A stretch of DNA of 64,000 nt, taken from positions 2,860,395 through 2,924,394 of the forward strand of contig NC_091872.1 of assembly GCF_019399895.1 (NCBI RefSeq). The letters are read 5' to 3'. The stretch is from Cardiocondyla obscurior. Taxonomy: Eukaryota > Arthropoda > Insecta > Hymenoptera > Formicidae. Under the pieces are notes generated by a model, which searched no databases, was not told the DNA's origin, and saw only the letters and a program-made list of their open reading frames with translations. Positions 12,101 to 24,200 of this stretch are shown here, piece after piece. Position numbers and translations under genes: made by a program. The number at the start of each line of letters is the position of its first letter. The stretch's first letter is position 1.

Positions 12101-13477
12101 CGTAATTATCTCATCCCTCAAGTAGCACGTGTTAATTTTTTTCAATTTCCTAAAAACGTATATAAAATATTAGACATGTTCAAGAGATAAAAATATAAAA
12201 AATAAGTAAAAAAAAAAAAACAAAAAGAAAAAAAAGGAAATTATTACGTGCTATTTAGACTTGAATTAAGTAGATCCAATTTCCTCGCGTTGAAATTTTG
12301 TATTAGACGCTGGTTCAAACGAACGCTGCCCTTGACAGAGACACGAAGGTAAAACGAGACGAAAAGCGAGACACTTCTGCGGCCGTTGCTCGTATCGCCG
12401 GGTTCTTATCCGCCGTCCGTACAAACGAGGTCGTCGTCGTCATTGTTGCTTCTCGTGCATTGTGACCGGCTGATAACAGAACGACAAATCAATGCACCGA
12501 ATTAATTCTGGATTCATCGTCAATTAAACTCGTCAAACTCTTTTAAGTGTCAATAATAAAATAATTTAAATATTAAAAAAAAAAAAAAAAAAATTGTACA
12601 TCTCTTTTAACTTTAAAAATGTATCTGAAGAATCGATTAATTTTGCTACCGCTTAGAACGTGAAAACGCTTTAAAGTCTAGGTTTAACTTTTCCTCGAAA
12701 TAAATCCCTTGCGTGTGCACGACGCGTACGCACTAATGCTACACGCACAGGGAAAAGATGTAGCTTCCGCGTGCGTTAGCAGTGGCACGTACTCCAAGTA
12801 CGCGACGTTTCATATATTTCTTTTTTTAATTTTTATTTTATTTTTTTTTCTGCGTACCGCGAGAGCTCCGAGAGAAGAAATTAGGTCGTCTGACCGGTCG
12901 CACAAGTGACGATTCGCTGAGGATAATAAGCAACGACTGAGAAACCGCGCTTGTATATTAAACCCTTGACGTTCAATAAAATTCGATTTCGCTTAGCAGC
13001 AGAGTTGAACAGCCATTTTAAGTAACGCTTTTACAAAATAGATTTAAAATCCTCTGATAATAATATATATAAGTATATAAAGAGCTCAAGCGTGCACGTA
13101 AAAAAATTTCACAAAGTTAATTAGCTGAAACATGGCGCGGATACAAAAATTTAGAATTACAACGATTATATCTTTACGCTATCTCATTTATACACGTGCA
13201 CGAAATGATGCATTGCGATACTTACAAAATTGTACGCATTACATTAATAATTCGTGCAGCTACAAAATTAACGTAATATACATCGCTGTAACGCTGCAAT
13301 TCGCAGAGGAGTGAAACGTCGCGAGGGCACGGAGCTTGGCGTGGACGACATAACATATGCGGGCCCGTTAAATTACGCGCGTGTCTAGAGTGGGCTCAAC
13401 AGTCGGGGCGCACCAGCTTCGAGTTATCACAATTTTTATCGCCCTCACACACGGACGGACGCGTCGCTGCGAACGCA

Positions 13478-13498
13478 ACGACGACGACGACGACGACG
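13478..13498. repeat. (ACG)n trinucleotide repeat
   Basis: About seven ACG units in tandem at the start of the CpG-rich island. Confidence 0.85.
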
Positions 13499-13629
13499 TA
13501 GACAGACGGACGAAATGCGATGATTCATACCGTTTGCACAACGACCGTTGACACTTGTCGCTCTTCTGTCTAACCTTCAATTCAGCCTTTTTTCGGCTTC
13601 TGCCGACGATCCGCGGCGTGTCGGGATGC

Positions 13630-13630
<1 letters not shown>

Positions 13631-13657
<27 letters not shown>
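13631..13657. repeat. (GCGAC)n pentanucleotide repeat
   Basis: Five perfect tandem GCGAC units followed by degenerate GCGCGAC copies, inside the CpG-rich island. Confidence 0.85.
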
Positions 13658-13660
<3 letters not shown>

Positions 13661-14920
13661 ACGTGACGCGGCGCAGGCGACGCGCGACGCGGCGTGACGG
13701 TTTCGCGGCCACGTTCCGGGACGGCGAGTCCCGCGGGTGGACGTGGATCAAAACAAAGGGGGCGAAGGGCTACGTCCCAGAAATACGGTATCAACCGCGA
13801 GTCGAAAGAACCGCGACCACGACGTCCACGTACATACGCGGCACTCCCGCGTCTTTCGGCACCACTCTATCCGCTCTTTCTTTCTTTCTCTTTCTCTCTC
13901 GCTCCTTCTCCGGCTGTTGTTCCTCGAGGCGTGCCCGCCGTCGTCGCTTTCACTCGCGACGCGATGCCGCCGGACGCGCGATCTCCACGGCGCGGAGCCG
14001 CCAAAAACGATCACTAAGTGTCAAGGTTGCCATTGTGCACACGTACGTGAGCTACGCGCGATGGTATTACACTCGCACGCACACCGTTCAGCCGTCTCTC
14101 CTCACTCTCTCTCTCCTTCGTTACCCTCCGTGCCTCTGCCCGCCGCCCGCTCTGTTCTCTCGGGGGGGGACCCCTTTTTACCCCGCCGTCCACTCGCTCA
14201 CCCAAACACCCGCCGCCGCCGCGGTACCGCTATCACAACAATGGCATTGAGAGAAATTATGATTTACCCGCAGCTTATTTCACGATGACACTGGGACGCG
14301 GCAAGTTGCGGCACGCCGTAGCGGCCGATCGAAGTCACACGCAGAACGGGTAACTGGGCACCTCGCGCGTCCGGCCCGATTGCGTTATTCGCCGCGGCTT
14401 TTGTTAGCGGAATTTCGCCGTGGCGCATTCGGCGATCAGCGTTTCGCGAGGAAGTTTCTCCCCCCCTTCCCCACTACTTGTTCGATTCGCGTGGAGGCGC
14501 GCAGCCGCGCCGGACGCTCGCAGGGCCGACGCGTAGCGGGTATGGGTGCTCTGGCATCACGTCCACCCGTGTTTACAAACAAACGTCCGGCCGGGACGCC
14601 GCTGCTTCGATCGGTATGAACCACGTCGCCGCTATCGCGGTACCATCACCCATCGCGCACATCTCGCAACTGACAATCGCCAACTGCATCCGTTCGCTTT
14701 CGAAGACCTTTTTTTAAATCGCAACTTATGACTCGACGAGAAAAAAAGTATTTTACTGCCGTCGGTTACTAATGTAACTTTTCCTCCGATTCCGAAACGT
14801 TCTTTCACGGCGTTCTGACCCGGTAAGTGCGTCAGAATTAATTATCGACGTTAAAGTGTCGTTATATCGCGAAAAAGTATTTAAGAATCCAATCGTGACT
14901 TTTTGCGAACGCAGACGCAC

Positions 14921-15010
14921 CTGAATGATGTCATAGTCGAACAGCCAATCGGATAGCACCGCGATCAACTGAACAAACACCTGACGACGAGACATCGACG
15001 GCGTCACCAT
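14921..15010 (-). CDS. Orphan first-exon candidate (MVTPSMSRRQVF...)
   Basis: On the minus strand an ATG at 15010 (or 14995) opens a 30-codon frame. It contains MSRRQVFVQLIAVLSDW and ends ...DYDIIQ at a consensus donor CAG|GTGCGT after 14921. The composition looks protein-like, mixing hydrophobic and acidic residues. I find no partner exon downstream on the minus strand, and it is in the wrong phase to join Argonaute-1. It could be the first exon of an unidentified minus-strand gene or a chance frame. I do not recognise the sequence. Confidence 0.25.
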
Positions 15011-15803
15011 GAGCAACCTTTAATGGCTCGACCTAACCTTCTTCCGAGAAAATCAATCTAAATGATCGCGCATAGTTACATCATAGCCATTAATAATAAT
15101 TTAATAAAGCTTTGGTTCTTCCGTTTTTCTTTTTTTTTTTCTATCAATTTTAACTAAGAAGCTAGCTGATGCTACGTATCGATTAAAGTGGAGGTCCAAT
15201 AAAACGTTTGTGCGTCGCAAATAAAATTTTCCGATTGGGTCTTTTCCGCCAGTCTTGCCTTTTTTACAATTTACATTTTATATCTAGTCGTATTCGTTAA
15301 TAAAATATTATATCTTTTATGTCGTTATAATTTTTACAAAATAATAAATGAAAATTGAAACAATTATGTTCTAGTTAAATTACACAAAAAAAAAAATAAA
15401 ATAAAATAAAAAAAAACATAACATGTCGAATATGTGCGGATCTATTAATATATTTTATTTCAGTATTTTCAGTTTAATAAATTCAATAAGCGCATACCGT
15501 ATATAAAATATCTAATATATTAATTTTTGCATGTATATAATTTTGAAAAATCATAATAAAATATTTATTTCTTGAACTTAATAAACGTATTTGTTAATCT
15601 CTCATTGATATAGAAATGCAGATGATCGCTTAAAGAACCATACCCGAAATATTATCGAATTTATATGTACATCTAAATTATTTCGAAAAGAAGAATAGGT
15701 ATATTTTTTTATTATGTACGTAGATTCATTATAACGTAATATGCACGGTTTCAGAATAGAAAAAGAAAACATCAGAAATAAGAGATGCGTACAAATTCTA
15801 TCC

Positions 15804-18800
15804 TTAATCTAAAGCCATTCCTTCGTCATCATCGTCCTTCTTATCAGGACTACTGGCCGGTGGTGATTGCTTCTTATTCTTGTCGTCTTGTCCTTGCGGC
15901 ACTTCCTGTCCCTGTCCGTTCTTCGCTTCGGATTCCAGAGCGCTGACGAACTCTTCGATGTTTCCAGTGGCCGCGGCATTGACGGCGTCCGGTCCCAAGC
16001 CGAATTGGCGGATGACAGGGCCCGCCTGGCCCGACTGCAAAGCAGACCAGAACATTGATAGCGCCTGGGAGAACTGGGGAGATGATAGCGTGGTAGACAG
16101 GTTGTCCCCAGGTGGTAAGTGCATGTTCATGGCACTCTCCAGACTCTCCGTTGTAGAGATCGCCGCTGGGATAGCGTTGGTCAGCTCTGTCGCTACGCCC
16201 CTCTGCCGGACAATAAGCTGCGCTGTAGCTGGACGAAAACAACAGATACACCCGGAGAAACTCCCCCAACTGCTCAGCAGAGCCAGAGTCTCCGACAGCC
16301 AGGAAAAATTCAGACAAAGGATAGTATTGAACAGTGAGAAAACCATGCCTCTGTCTTTTCGTTTTTTTAGTCTTGTTCTATCACAATATATCACAATATA
16401 TTAGAACCTAACAACTAATTAGTTTAACGATCAAATCAACATCATCGCATTTTTAAAACAAACGCGATTGCGAGTACCTTTTTTTTTTTAATATCTCTTT
16501 TTATCAAAATATCTTTTATTTATATGATAACTTAATAGCAACTGTGTTAGCAAGTGTAATATCATAGTATTACAGAAAACATAGAATATCTTTTACAGTT
16601 TTTCCATAAAAAGTATTGCTATGTAAAATTACTTCACTTAGATTATTAAAATCCTACTAAGTTTTAGAAGCAGAGAAAAGCAAACACAGTATTGTAAAAC
16701 ATATTAACTAGGACTCGATCATATGACTTCTATAATTATATTAACATCTACAAACACATAAACTAACACATAGCTATCACATTAAAATTCCGAATCAATT
16801 TGAATACATTAAAATACAAAATCTGTTATTGCACCACACATTTCTTTAGCAATAAATTTGTTAATGTACAATGTAATAGTGTTTTTAGTGTTAATTATTT
16901 AGCATTGCAATGTATAATGCATTATACAATTATTGTTATTAATTATTCACAAATAATAAAGCTGGGAATTTGCTCACTCAGAAATAGAACCATTCTAAAA
17001 CACTTATAAAGCACTAAATGAGCCTGAAAGTTACTCTGCAACTTCTGTTATCAAGAATCGTACTTTATATCACTGATAATGATAGCAGCTGTAAGAAATA
17101 TACAATTAGTAATATATGACAGATAATCAGATCCATAAACCAGTTGTTCCTTGAATCTTCTGCATTATACTTCATTCAAATATTAAAAATCTTTAAAGAT
17201 TCTGTTTGTAATTGCACATATGATTTTATCATTTACTTATTGCAATATAGTATAATTTTACGTATAAATTGTAAAAATATTCTTTCAATTTAGTAACCAC
17301 AATCAATCATAGATTAAATCGACAATTTAATCTTATCACATGTTTAAAGAAAAAATGTTATCTGTATATAATCTTCAGCTTGATTTAATGTAATAAAATA
17401 ATATCGCTATTATTAATTGGTATATGACATGCATATGTTTATAGCAATGCTAATTTTTAATAAATGCATTCTAATGTAACTTTTAATATATAATGTTAAT
17501 CACTAATATAATATCTTTAAAAAGTTTCAAAACTATTGAAATTATTAATCGTTTTTATAACAAGAACAATTTAGAAAAAATCGATCTATTGATAATTATA
17601 AAAACATTATATATTTTTCTTTAATCAACTTTATGACAGAGGCATCTTCTACTCACAAAAATATTTGTTACCTGCCATGACTTTCTTATGTTGATTAAAA
17701 AAAATGTCTAATTTAATTATTGCAATAAAAAAATTAAAAAAAATACTACATTGCATTATATTTACATACCAAAATCAATTCATTAGAAAATTTAATTATT
17801 TTTCAATCAAATTTCAATCCAACTCAACGTTCAGATTAATTTAATAATAGATATAAAAAATATGATATTACCTGCACAGCTGGCTCTGTTCGAGGTGGCG
17901 TTGGAATTTCTGATAGAAAACTCTGCAAATCACTAAGTTGTATTCTATTGCTTGGAGCTGCTGCTGTTGTAGCTGGCGTGGACGGAGTTGTCGTTCTTGT
18001 TGAGGATTTATTATTACCTAGATAAATATATTATCAGGATATGCTGTTTAAAATAAATTTATGGTTTACTCACTTGAAGATTTAGAATCTGCATTAGGCC
18101 CAGGAGTCAAGGAATGAGGTGGTCTGGTTATGTTTGCAGTTGCTGGTGTAGATGAAGTTGTAGTGGAAGCCCTTGTACTTTGAACACCATGAGGTCTATT
18201 CATTGTACCTAATAAACTACCCAGACCACCAATTTGACCAACACCACCAAACAACTGTATAAGCTGTTGTTGAGACATATTGTTCAATAAATTCTGCAGA
18301 TCCCCTTCAGCATTAGTACCACCACTTCTTTGAGATCCTGGAGTTGGTGGGTTATTAAGCACATCATTAATTTTTCTGCAGTGCTCTTCATCTTTATCAG
18401 TTTTAAGATCCTATAAAAAAAATTTAATAATATAAGTAAAGTAGATATAATCAATATATTTTAAATAACTGCCATAATTCTATAACTAGATGTCACAAAT
18501 TTATGTTTAAAGTACCTGCAACCAGAAGAAAAATTTCTTATTCGATGATTTAAACCTTAGAAGGTACACTCTGCCAGTCTTACATTGAGGAACATGCTTA
18601 AATTCGCAATCGTCTGGGAAGATAATTAAGTCCTAAAAAATATGCAGAATTAGACATATACACACTGTATATTTAATAAAAATCAATGTACATTAATTAT
18701 TGCAAAATACAATTAAGAGATAAAGTTTCTCGGACTGAAACGAAGAAACAGATATTTTTCTGTTCACGAAAATTTTTGTTAGAGGTTTATTAGAGTAAAA

Positions 18801-19014
18801 ATAATTGTCGTACATCTTCCACAACTCCGGTAGTGCGGTCCTTCCAACAGAAATGCATTAGCGAGTCGTCAGACTGGTAGACGTAGAGTTGGCCCTTCCG
18901 AGTGTCCGGATAAACCATTTTGCCTTTTACAGTCATTTTGCCGGCCTTAAACTCTACGAGATTTTTCGAAGCGCCGCGCGAGGCGTTATTCCCAAAAAGT
19001 GCACCGCTTGACAT
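15804..19014 (-). CDS. ADRM1: Proteasomal ubiquitin receptor ADRM1/Rpn13
   Basis: Rpn13 sits on the 26S proteasome base (Rpn2), binds ubiquitin chains through its Pru domain, and recruits the deubiquitinase UCH37/UCHL5. Exons in order: 19014-18814, 18632-18516, 18410-18074, 18017-17872 and 16217-15804, totalling 1215 bases or 404 residues, close to human ADRM1. Start MSSGALFGN; the in-frame ATG five codons upstream is an alternative. The Pru domain (about residues 15-130) contains LVEFKAGKM, DDSLMHFCWKDRTTG, DDLIIFPDDCEF and DKDEEHCRKIND. A Ser/Thr/Pro-rich linker follows, then the DEUBAD-like C-terminal domain (SPQFSQALSMFWSALQSGQ) and an acidic Lys/Asp tail ending GMALD. The start of the last exon (LIVRQRGVATEL) was chosen for frame and matches family members poorly; that junction is the least certain. 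Confidence 0.95.
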
Positions 19015-19931
19015 GTTTATCGATAGCAAAATTTACCGTAAACGAAGCTCTCGAACAACCGTCTCTCCGCCACTTTACATACGACCGCTTACGAGACGCG
19101 CCGATGACATTGCACTTTAAGATGGCGGCGCAAAGCAGCCTGCCAATAACAGCGAAGAAATAAGTTTGACACGTATGAAACGACTCAAAAAATTAAATTT
19201 TGTAAAATTAATCATTATATTAATTCAGAAAGCTGTAAATTAGCTTTAAAATAGAAAAAAAAACTATAAAAACTAATAAAAAAACGCAGAAAGAAAGCGC
19301 ATAATTTAAGCCGGTATTTATGAGTACCCACCTTAATGAGTAGTTTTCCTATTGGTGAATATAACGTTTATCGATAAATTGTTCTCAGGCGATTGTATCG
19401 CGGCCATCATAAAGGCTCGCTGACTGAGAGACTTGAGAGAGAGAGTGCGGCCTGTGCAGCTCGGCTCGGCTCTCCTTCGGTGGTTCTCAGTCTCAGCTCG
19501 GTTACTCGGTGATGTGAATATTTGCTGTGGTCACGCTACGGATCCCGGGGAGAATCACGGAGCACGAAGGGGCGTGTAAGATGCACGAGCGCCGGAGCTC
19601 TCGGACTCTCGTCTCGAGCTCGGCGACGCTGCCGGGAGCGAGGAGCGCATGGTACGAGAGAGCAGCGCGCGGATACGGCCGTGTCGCTTGTTAGCCGTCA
19701 CTAGAAGCGACGGAAGCGTCCAGAAGGTGTACGAGCTGTGCCCAGTGCGCGAGCAACGGGGATGTTGTCCGCGACTTGAGGAGAATTACCCGAACGACGG
19801 ACGGACACGGGGCGGGAGCAGGCGAGCGTCTCTCAGGACCGATTTCTCGCCATTTCATGCTGACGATGCCCTTTGAAAGTCCCACGAACTTTTCTTAGAC
19901 AAGCGCGCGTGAGCCTCGAGCACTTGGTGAA
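19015..19931. promoter_or_regulatory. Shared divergent promoter region, Adrm1 / Sos
   Basis: The two start codons face away from each other across about 0.9 kb. The region turns CpG-rich from about 19.4 kb, includes the presumed 5' leader of Sos, and shows no obvious TATA box. A short purine run GAGAGAGAGAG lies near 19.43 kb; GAGA-type sites are common in insect promoters. Transcription starts are inferred, not seen. Confidence 0.5.
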
Positions 19932-21154
19932 ATGTTTTCGTCGCCGGCGTCGGCGGCGGGCGAGCCGTCTGGCTACGACTTTCAGAAGGAAGAGAACGCC
20001 GCCAAGTGGAAAGGAGTGTTTGTCAACTCCCTGCGCAAGGTACATCCTCCGCGACCCTTTTTCTCTCCATCGGGCTTTTATCTTCCCTCCCCCCCCCTTT
20101 CCTCCCTCGCTCCGCGCCCGCCTCGTGCACTTCGCCTTCTTGTCCTTTGCCATCCCGTTCTATCCCCTCCACCGCACCCCCCGTCTCTCCACGGGATTTG
20201 TCCGCTCCAGCGCTCGATCATTTTTCGTCTCGATGATTTCACGTCGAGGCTGGATCGATCAACGACACCAACCGACGTCATCGCCGCCGTGCGCGGCCAC
20301 CATATGATTCCTCAAATGCCCTCCTCCTCGTCAACATCGGCGATTGGTGGATTTTTTTATATCACATCCTCGCATTTATTTCTACTCCGCAATTGTCGGC
20401 TCCTTCGTCAACCGACCTGCCCCAAAGTGTCATATTTTTTTCAATTTTAATCGCGTATCCTCGGTTAATATAATTTTAACGCAATATACATTATAAGTTT
20501 ACGTTAACACTCAAGGAGGTTCATTTTTTAGGTGCTAGAGCAAGTACATCCTAGTCTCGAAGCTCGGCAAGATGCCTTGGATTATGTGGAGAGTTTAATT
20601 TTAAGAATGCTAGGTATGCTTTGTGGCCATCCACCTCCGCAAACACCTCAAGATGTAGAAGAAAGAGTGAGACGGACGTTTCCCACGCCTATTGACCGAT
20701 GGGCTCTTCGTGACGCAAGAGACGCTCTGGAAAAAGGCAAAAAGAAGTCGCCGTTAGTACTACCAGTTGACAAAATTCATCAGTTATTACAAAAAGTATG
20801 TTTTTTGATCGATTTTTGACGATTTCTATCTATAAAATTATATAATTACATGTTACAATTTTTTTTTTTTTTATAGGAAGTATTACAGCACAAAATTGAC
20901 TCGCAAGTTAGTTTATTTGTAGTCGGCGTTCTGGAATATATTTCTGCTGATATTTTAAAGGTTAGTAGGATTCAGAAGTATTAAAATGCTTTTAGCCATC
21001 GCTCGTTTTCGTTTAAAAAGAATTGTCTAAAAATATTTAAGATTACTTTCTTTTCAGCTAGCTGGAAATTATGTGAAGAATATTCGTCACGTAGAAATTT
21101 CATGTGAAGACATAAGAGTCGCGATGTACGCGGACATGGTAGGACACCGTTTAT

Positions 21155-21212
<58 letters not shown>

Positions 21213-24200
21213 GTATTGTATTGCATGCTACTGTGCTGAATATTTTAATTAAAAATATTGATTTTATTTGTTTCTTCCTTTTTTATATTGAATGCTCGGA
21301 GATGTAAAAATATTTAAAATAATTATGTATAATTTATAAATAGGTACTGATGGACATGTTTTATCAAGACGATTGTACGGAAGGTCCACAAAGTAGCTTA
21401 GGTGCAGTTGTTTCACAGACTTATGAAGAGTCTGTTCGAGATCTCATTCATGATGAACGGCATTACATCCGTGACTTACATATGATTATCAAGGTATACA
21501 TCATACGTGTCAATTGCTGGTTGTTGAGAATATTAAAAGTTATTTTTTGTAAAACAGATTTAAAAAAATTGATTTTTATTATTAGGTATTTCGTGAAGAA
21601 ATTACGAAGTTAACACAGGATAAGAGCGAAATTGAGACGCTTTTCAGTAATATTACGGATATTTATGAAGTTACTATAACGTTGCTTGGAAGTTTAGAAG
21701 ATGTAATGGAAATAACAGAGGAAAAACAAACACTTACAGTTGGTTCGTGTTTTGAAGAATTAGCGGAGGCAGCAGAATTTGATGTTTATATAAAGTACGT
21801 ATTGCATTTCGTAATATATAGTGTCCCATAGTAAACGGATACTTTTTCGGAAGTAGGTAGAATTTTTTAAGGTAAGAAGTGTCTGCTTACTATGGAACAC
21901 CTTGTGTATTAAATTCCTAAATCCATTGATTTATAATTAAACGATATTTTATTAGGTATGCGAAAGATGTTAATAGTCCAGCTAGTCGAGAAGTTTTAAC
22001 AAATTTGTTGTCAAGACCGGAAGCTAGTACAGCTTTGCGGGCAGCAGGCCATGGTTTTAAGGAGGCTGTTAAATATTATTTACCAAAACTTTTATTGCAA
22101 CCTATATGGCACTGTTTTCTGTATTTTGATTACATAAAGGTATTTTTTTGCTTCTATAATGCATAAATACAAAAATAATGTTGCAACAAGCTATATATAT
22201 ATTTTTTTTAATTTTAGATTTTATACAAGCGCACACCTAGTACAGAGGACGGTGAAACTTTGGAACAAGTTCAAGGCTTGTTAAGACCTTTACAAATGGA
22301 GTTAATGCAATCTGTAGCAAGTCTTCCAAAAAAATATACGGGCTTGCGAATGCAGAGCAGAGCAAGAAGACAGGCTGCATTAGAGAAAACTAGTGAACTA
22401 CAAAAGACTGTGGATGGTTGGGATCAAAGAGATATCGGGCAGTGTTGCAATGAATTTATTAGAGGTACTAAAAAAATTATCTCGATATTCAAACTTTTTT
22501 TCAATTGCTGGTACTTATCGTTGTTAAATTTTTACAGAGGATACGTTAAAAAAAGTGGCTAGTAATGGACGAAGATTAACAGAAAGAAAAGCCTTATTAT
22601 TCGATGGTTTATTAGTGCTATGTAAACCAACTGGAAGTAAAAGAGTTAGTGTTACTGTCGCTGCAGGTATTGTTGCAGTTGGAGTAGGTGGACATTCAAC
22701 TCCTCAAGGTGAACTTCGACTGAAAGAAAGACTTTTTATCAGGAAAGTCGATATTATTGATAGAGAAGATACTGAAGGTAAATGCACATATAATTATAAT
22801 TTTTTTATTACATTTGTCATTTTATTAATTAAAATATTTATTATAGAATTAAAAAATGCTTTTGAAATTGCACCAAGGGACCACCCTAATGTTATTCTTG
22901 TTGCCAAATCTGTCGAAGACAAGAATAATTGGATGGCGGATTTAGTAATGTTAAATACAAAAAGTATGTTAGAAAGAACTTTAGATAGTATTCTCTTGGA
23001 CGAGGAAAGGAAGCATCCATTAAAGCTACCTCCATCGAACTTATATAAATTTGCTGAACAAGATAGTTCGGAAAATATTGTTTTGGAGGCCAGGGAAAAT
23101 GGTGGTGTTCCTTTAATTAAAGGCGCAACTTTGATTAAACTAGTAGAAAGGTTAACTTATCACATATACGCTGATCCAGCTTTTGTAAGAACATTCCTTA
23201 CTACATACAGGCAAGTAATGGTAGCTTATTGTATTATTTCTTTAATTCATGTGGGATATATTCTTATTATTAATTTATTTTATAGGAGTTTTTGCTCACC
23301 TCAAGAGTTATTGACGTTATTAATACAAAGATTCGATATACCAGATCCTTCATTAGTGTATGGTGAAGAAGAAAAGCCTTCTGTATGTAAAATAGCTAGA
23401 GAAGATTGGAAAAGATATAGGAAAGAATTTTGTCAGCCAGTGCAGTTTAGAGTTTTAAATGTTTTAAGACACTGGGTTAGTAATATTTTCCAGTTTTTGC
23501 TTACAAATTCTATTAAAACATTATTTAACAATTCTTTTACATAAATTTTTTTAGGTGGATCATCATTTTTATGATTTCGAACGTGATAGAAACCTTTTAG
23601 AAAGATTACAATTATTTTTGGACACAGTTAGTGGCAAATCTATGCGGAAATGGGTTGATTCGGTAATAAAAATTGTGCAGAGAAAATGTGAGCCATCGGA
23701 ACAACGACCTATTCAACATAGTTTTGAACGACCTGCTCCACCGTATGAGTGGCATCTTAAAGTTCCTGAAGAAGAATATGGAATACTTACGGTATGACTT
23801 CTCTCGTGCTCGATTTATTGTATCTCTCAAATACTTCGATTTAAGATACAATATTAATTATTAAAATATATTAAAGTAATTTATTAATTACAGTTACATC
23901 CTATCGAATTAGCAAGGCAATTAACTTTGTTGGAGTTTGATTTATATAAAACAGTAAAGCCTTCCGAATTAGTCGGATCTGTATGGACAAAAAAAGATAA
24001 AGAAAAGACATCACCAAACTTGTTGAAGATGATTAAGCATACAACAAACGTAAGTTTTTTATTTGAAGTAATTATGTGTATGATAAAAATGTTATTTTAC
24101 ATTGTGTAAAATTAATTTTGCTTTTACTGCGGTTTTAATAGTTCACAAGATGGTTAGAAAAGACAATAGTAGAAGCTGAAAACTTCGACGAAAGATTAGC

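Larger units (their letters stand above)
9183..14920. other. Long non-coding stretch with simple repeats and a CpG island
   Basis: No gene recognised. The stretch is AT-rich, with poly-A tracts near 11.29 and 12.58 kb. A CpG-richer patch at about 10.6-11.1 kb has a minus-strand donor after 10731, which is a candidate Argonaute-1 untranslated first exon. A strongly CpG-rich island lies at about 13.4-14.7 kb. Several long open frames on both strands inside the island are expected from its GC content and show no protein family signature. Confidence 0.5.

Noticed and set aside
13555..14288. Long open frames on both strands (up to 231 codons)
   Set aside because: They overlap each other in several frames inside very CpG-rich DNA, are Arg/Ser/Ala-rich and low-complexity, and show no domain or splice pattern. 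They are expected by chance at this GC content.
15874..16404. Frames of 147 and 174 codons overlapping the last Adrm1 exon
   Set aside because: These are reading-frame shadows of the conserved Adrm1 C-terminal domain.
19873..20450. Plus-strand frames running from Sos exon 1 into intron 1
   Set aside because: Only the part up to 20039 is Sos coding. Beyond the donor the frame is pyrimidine-rich intron. The other frames are shadows.
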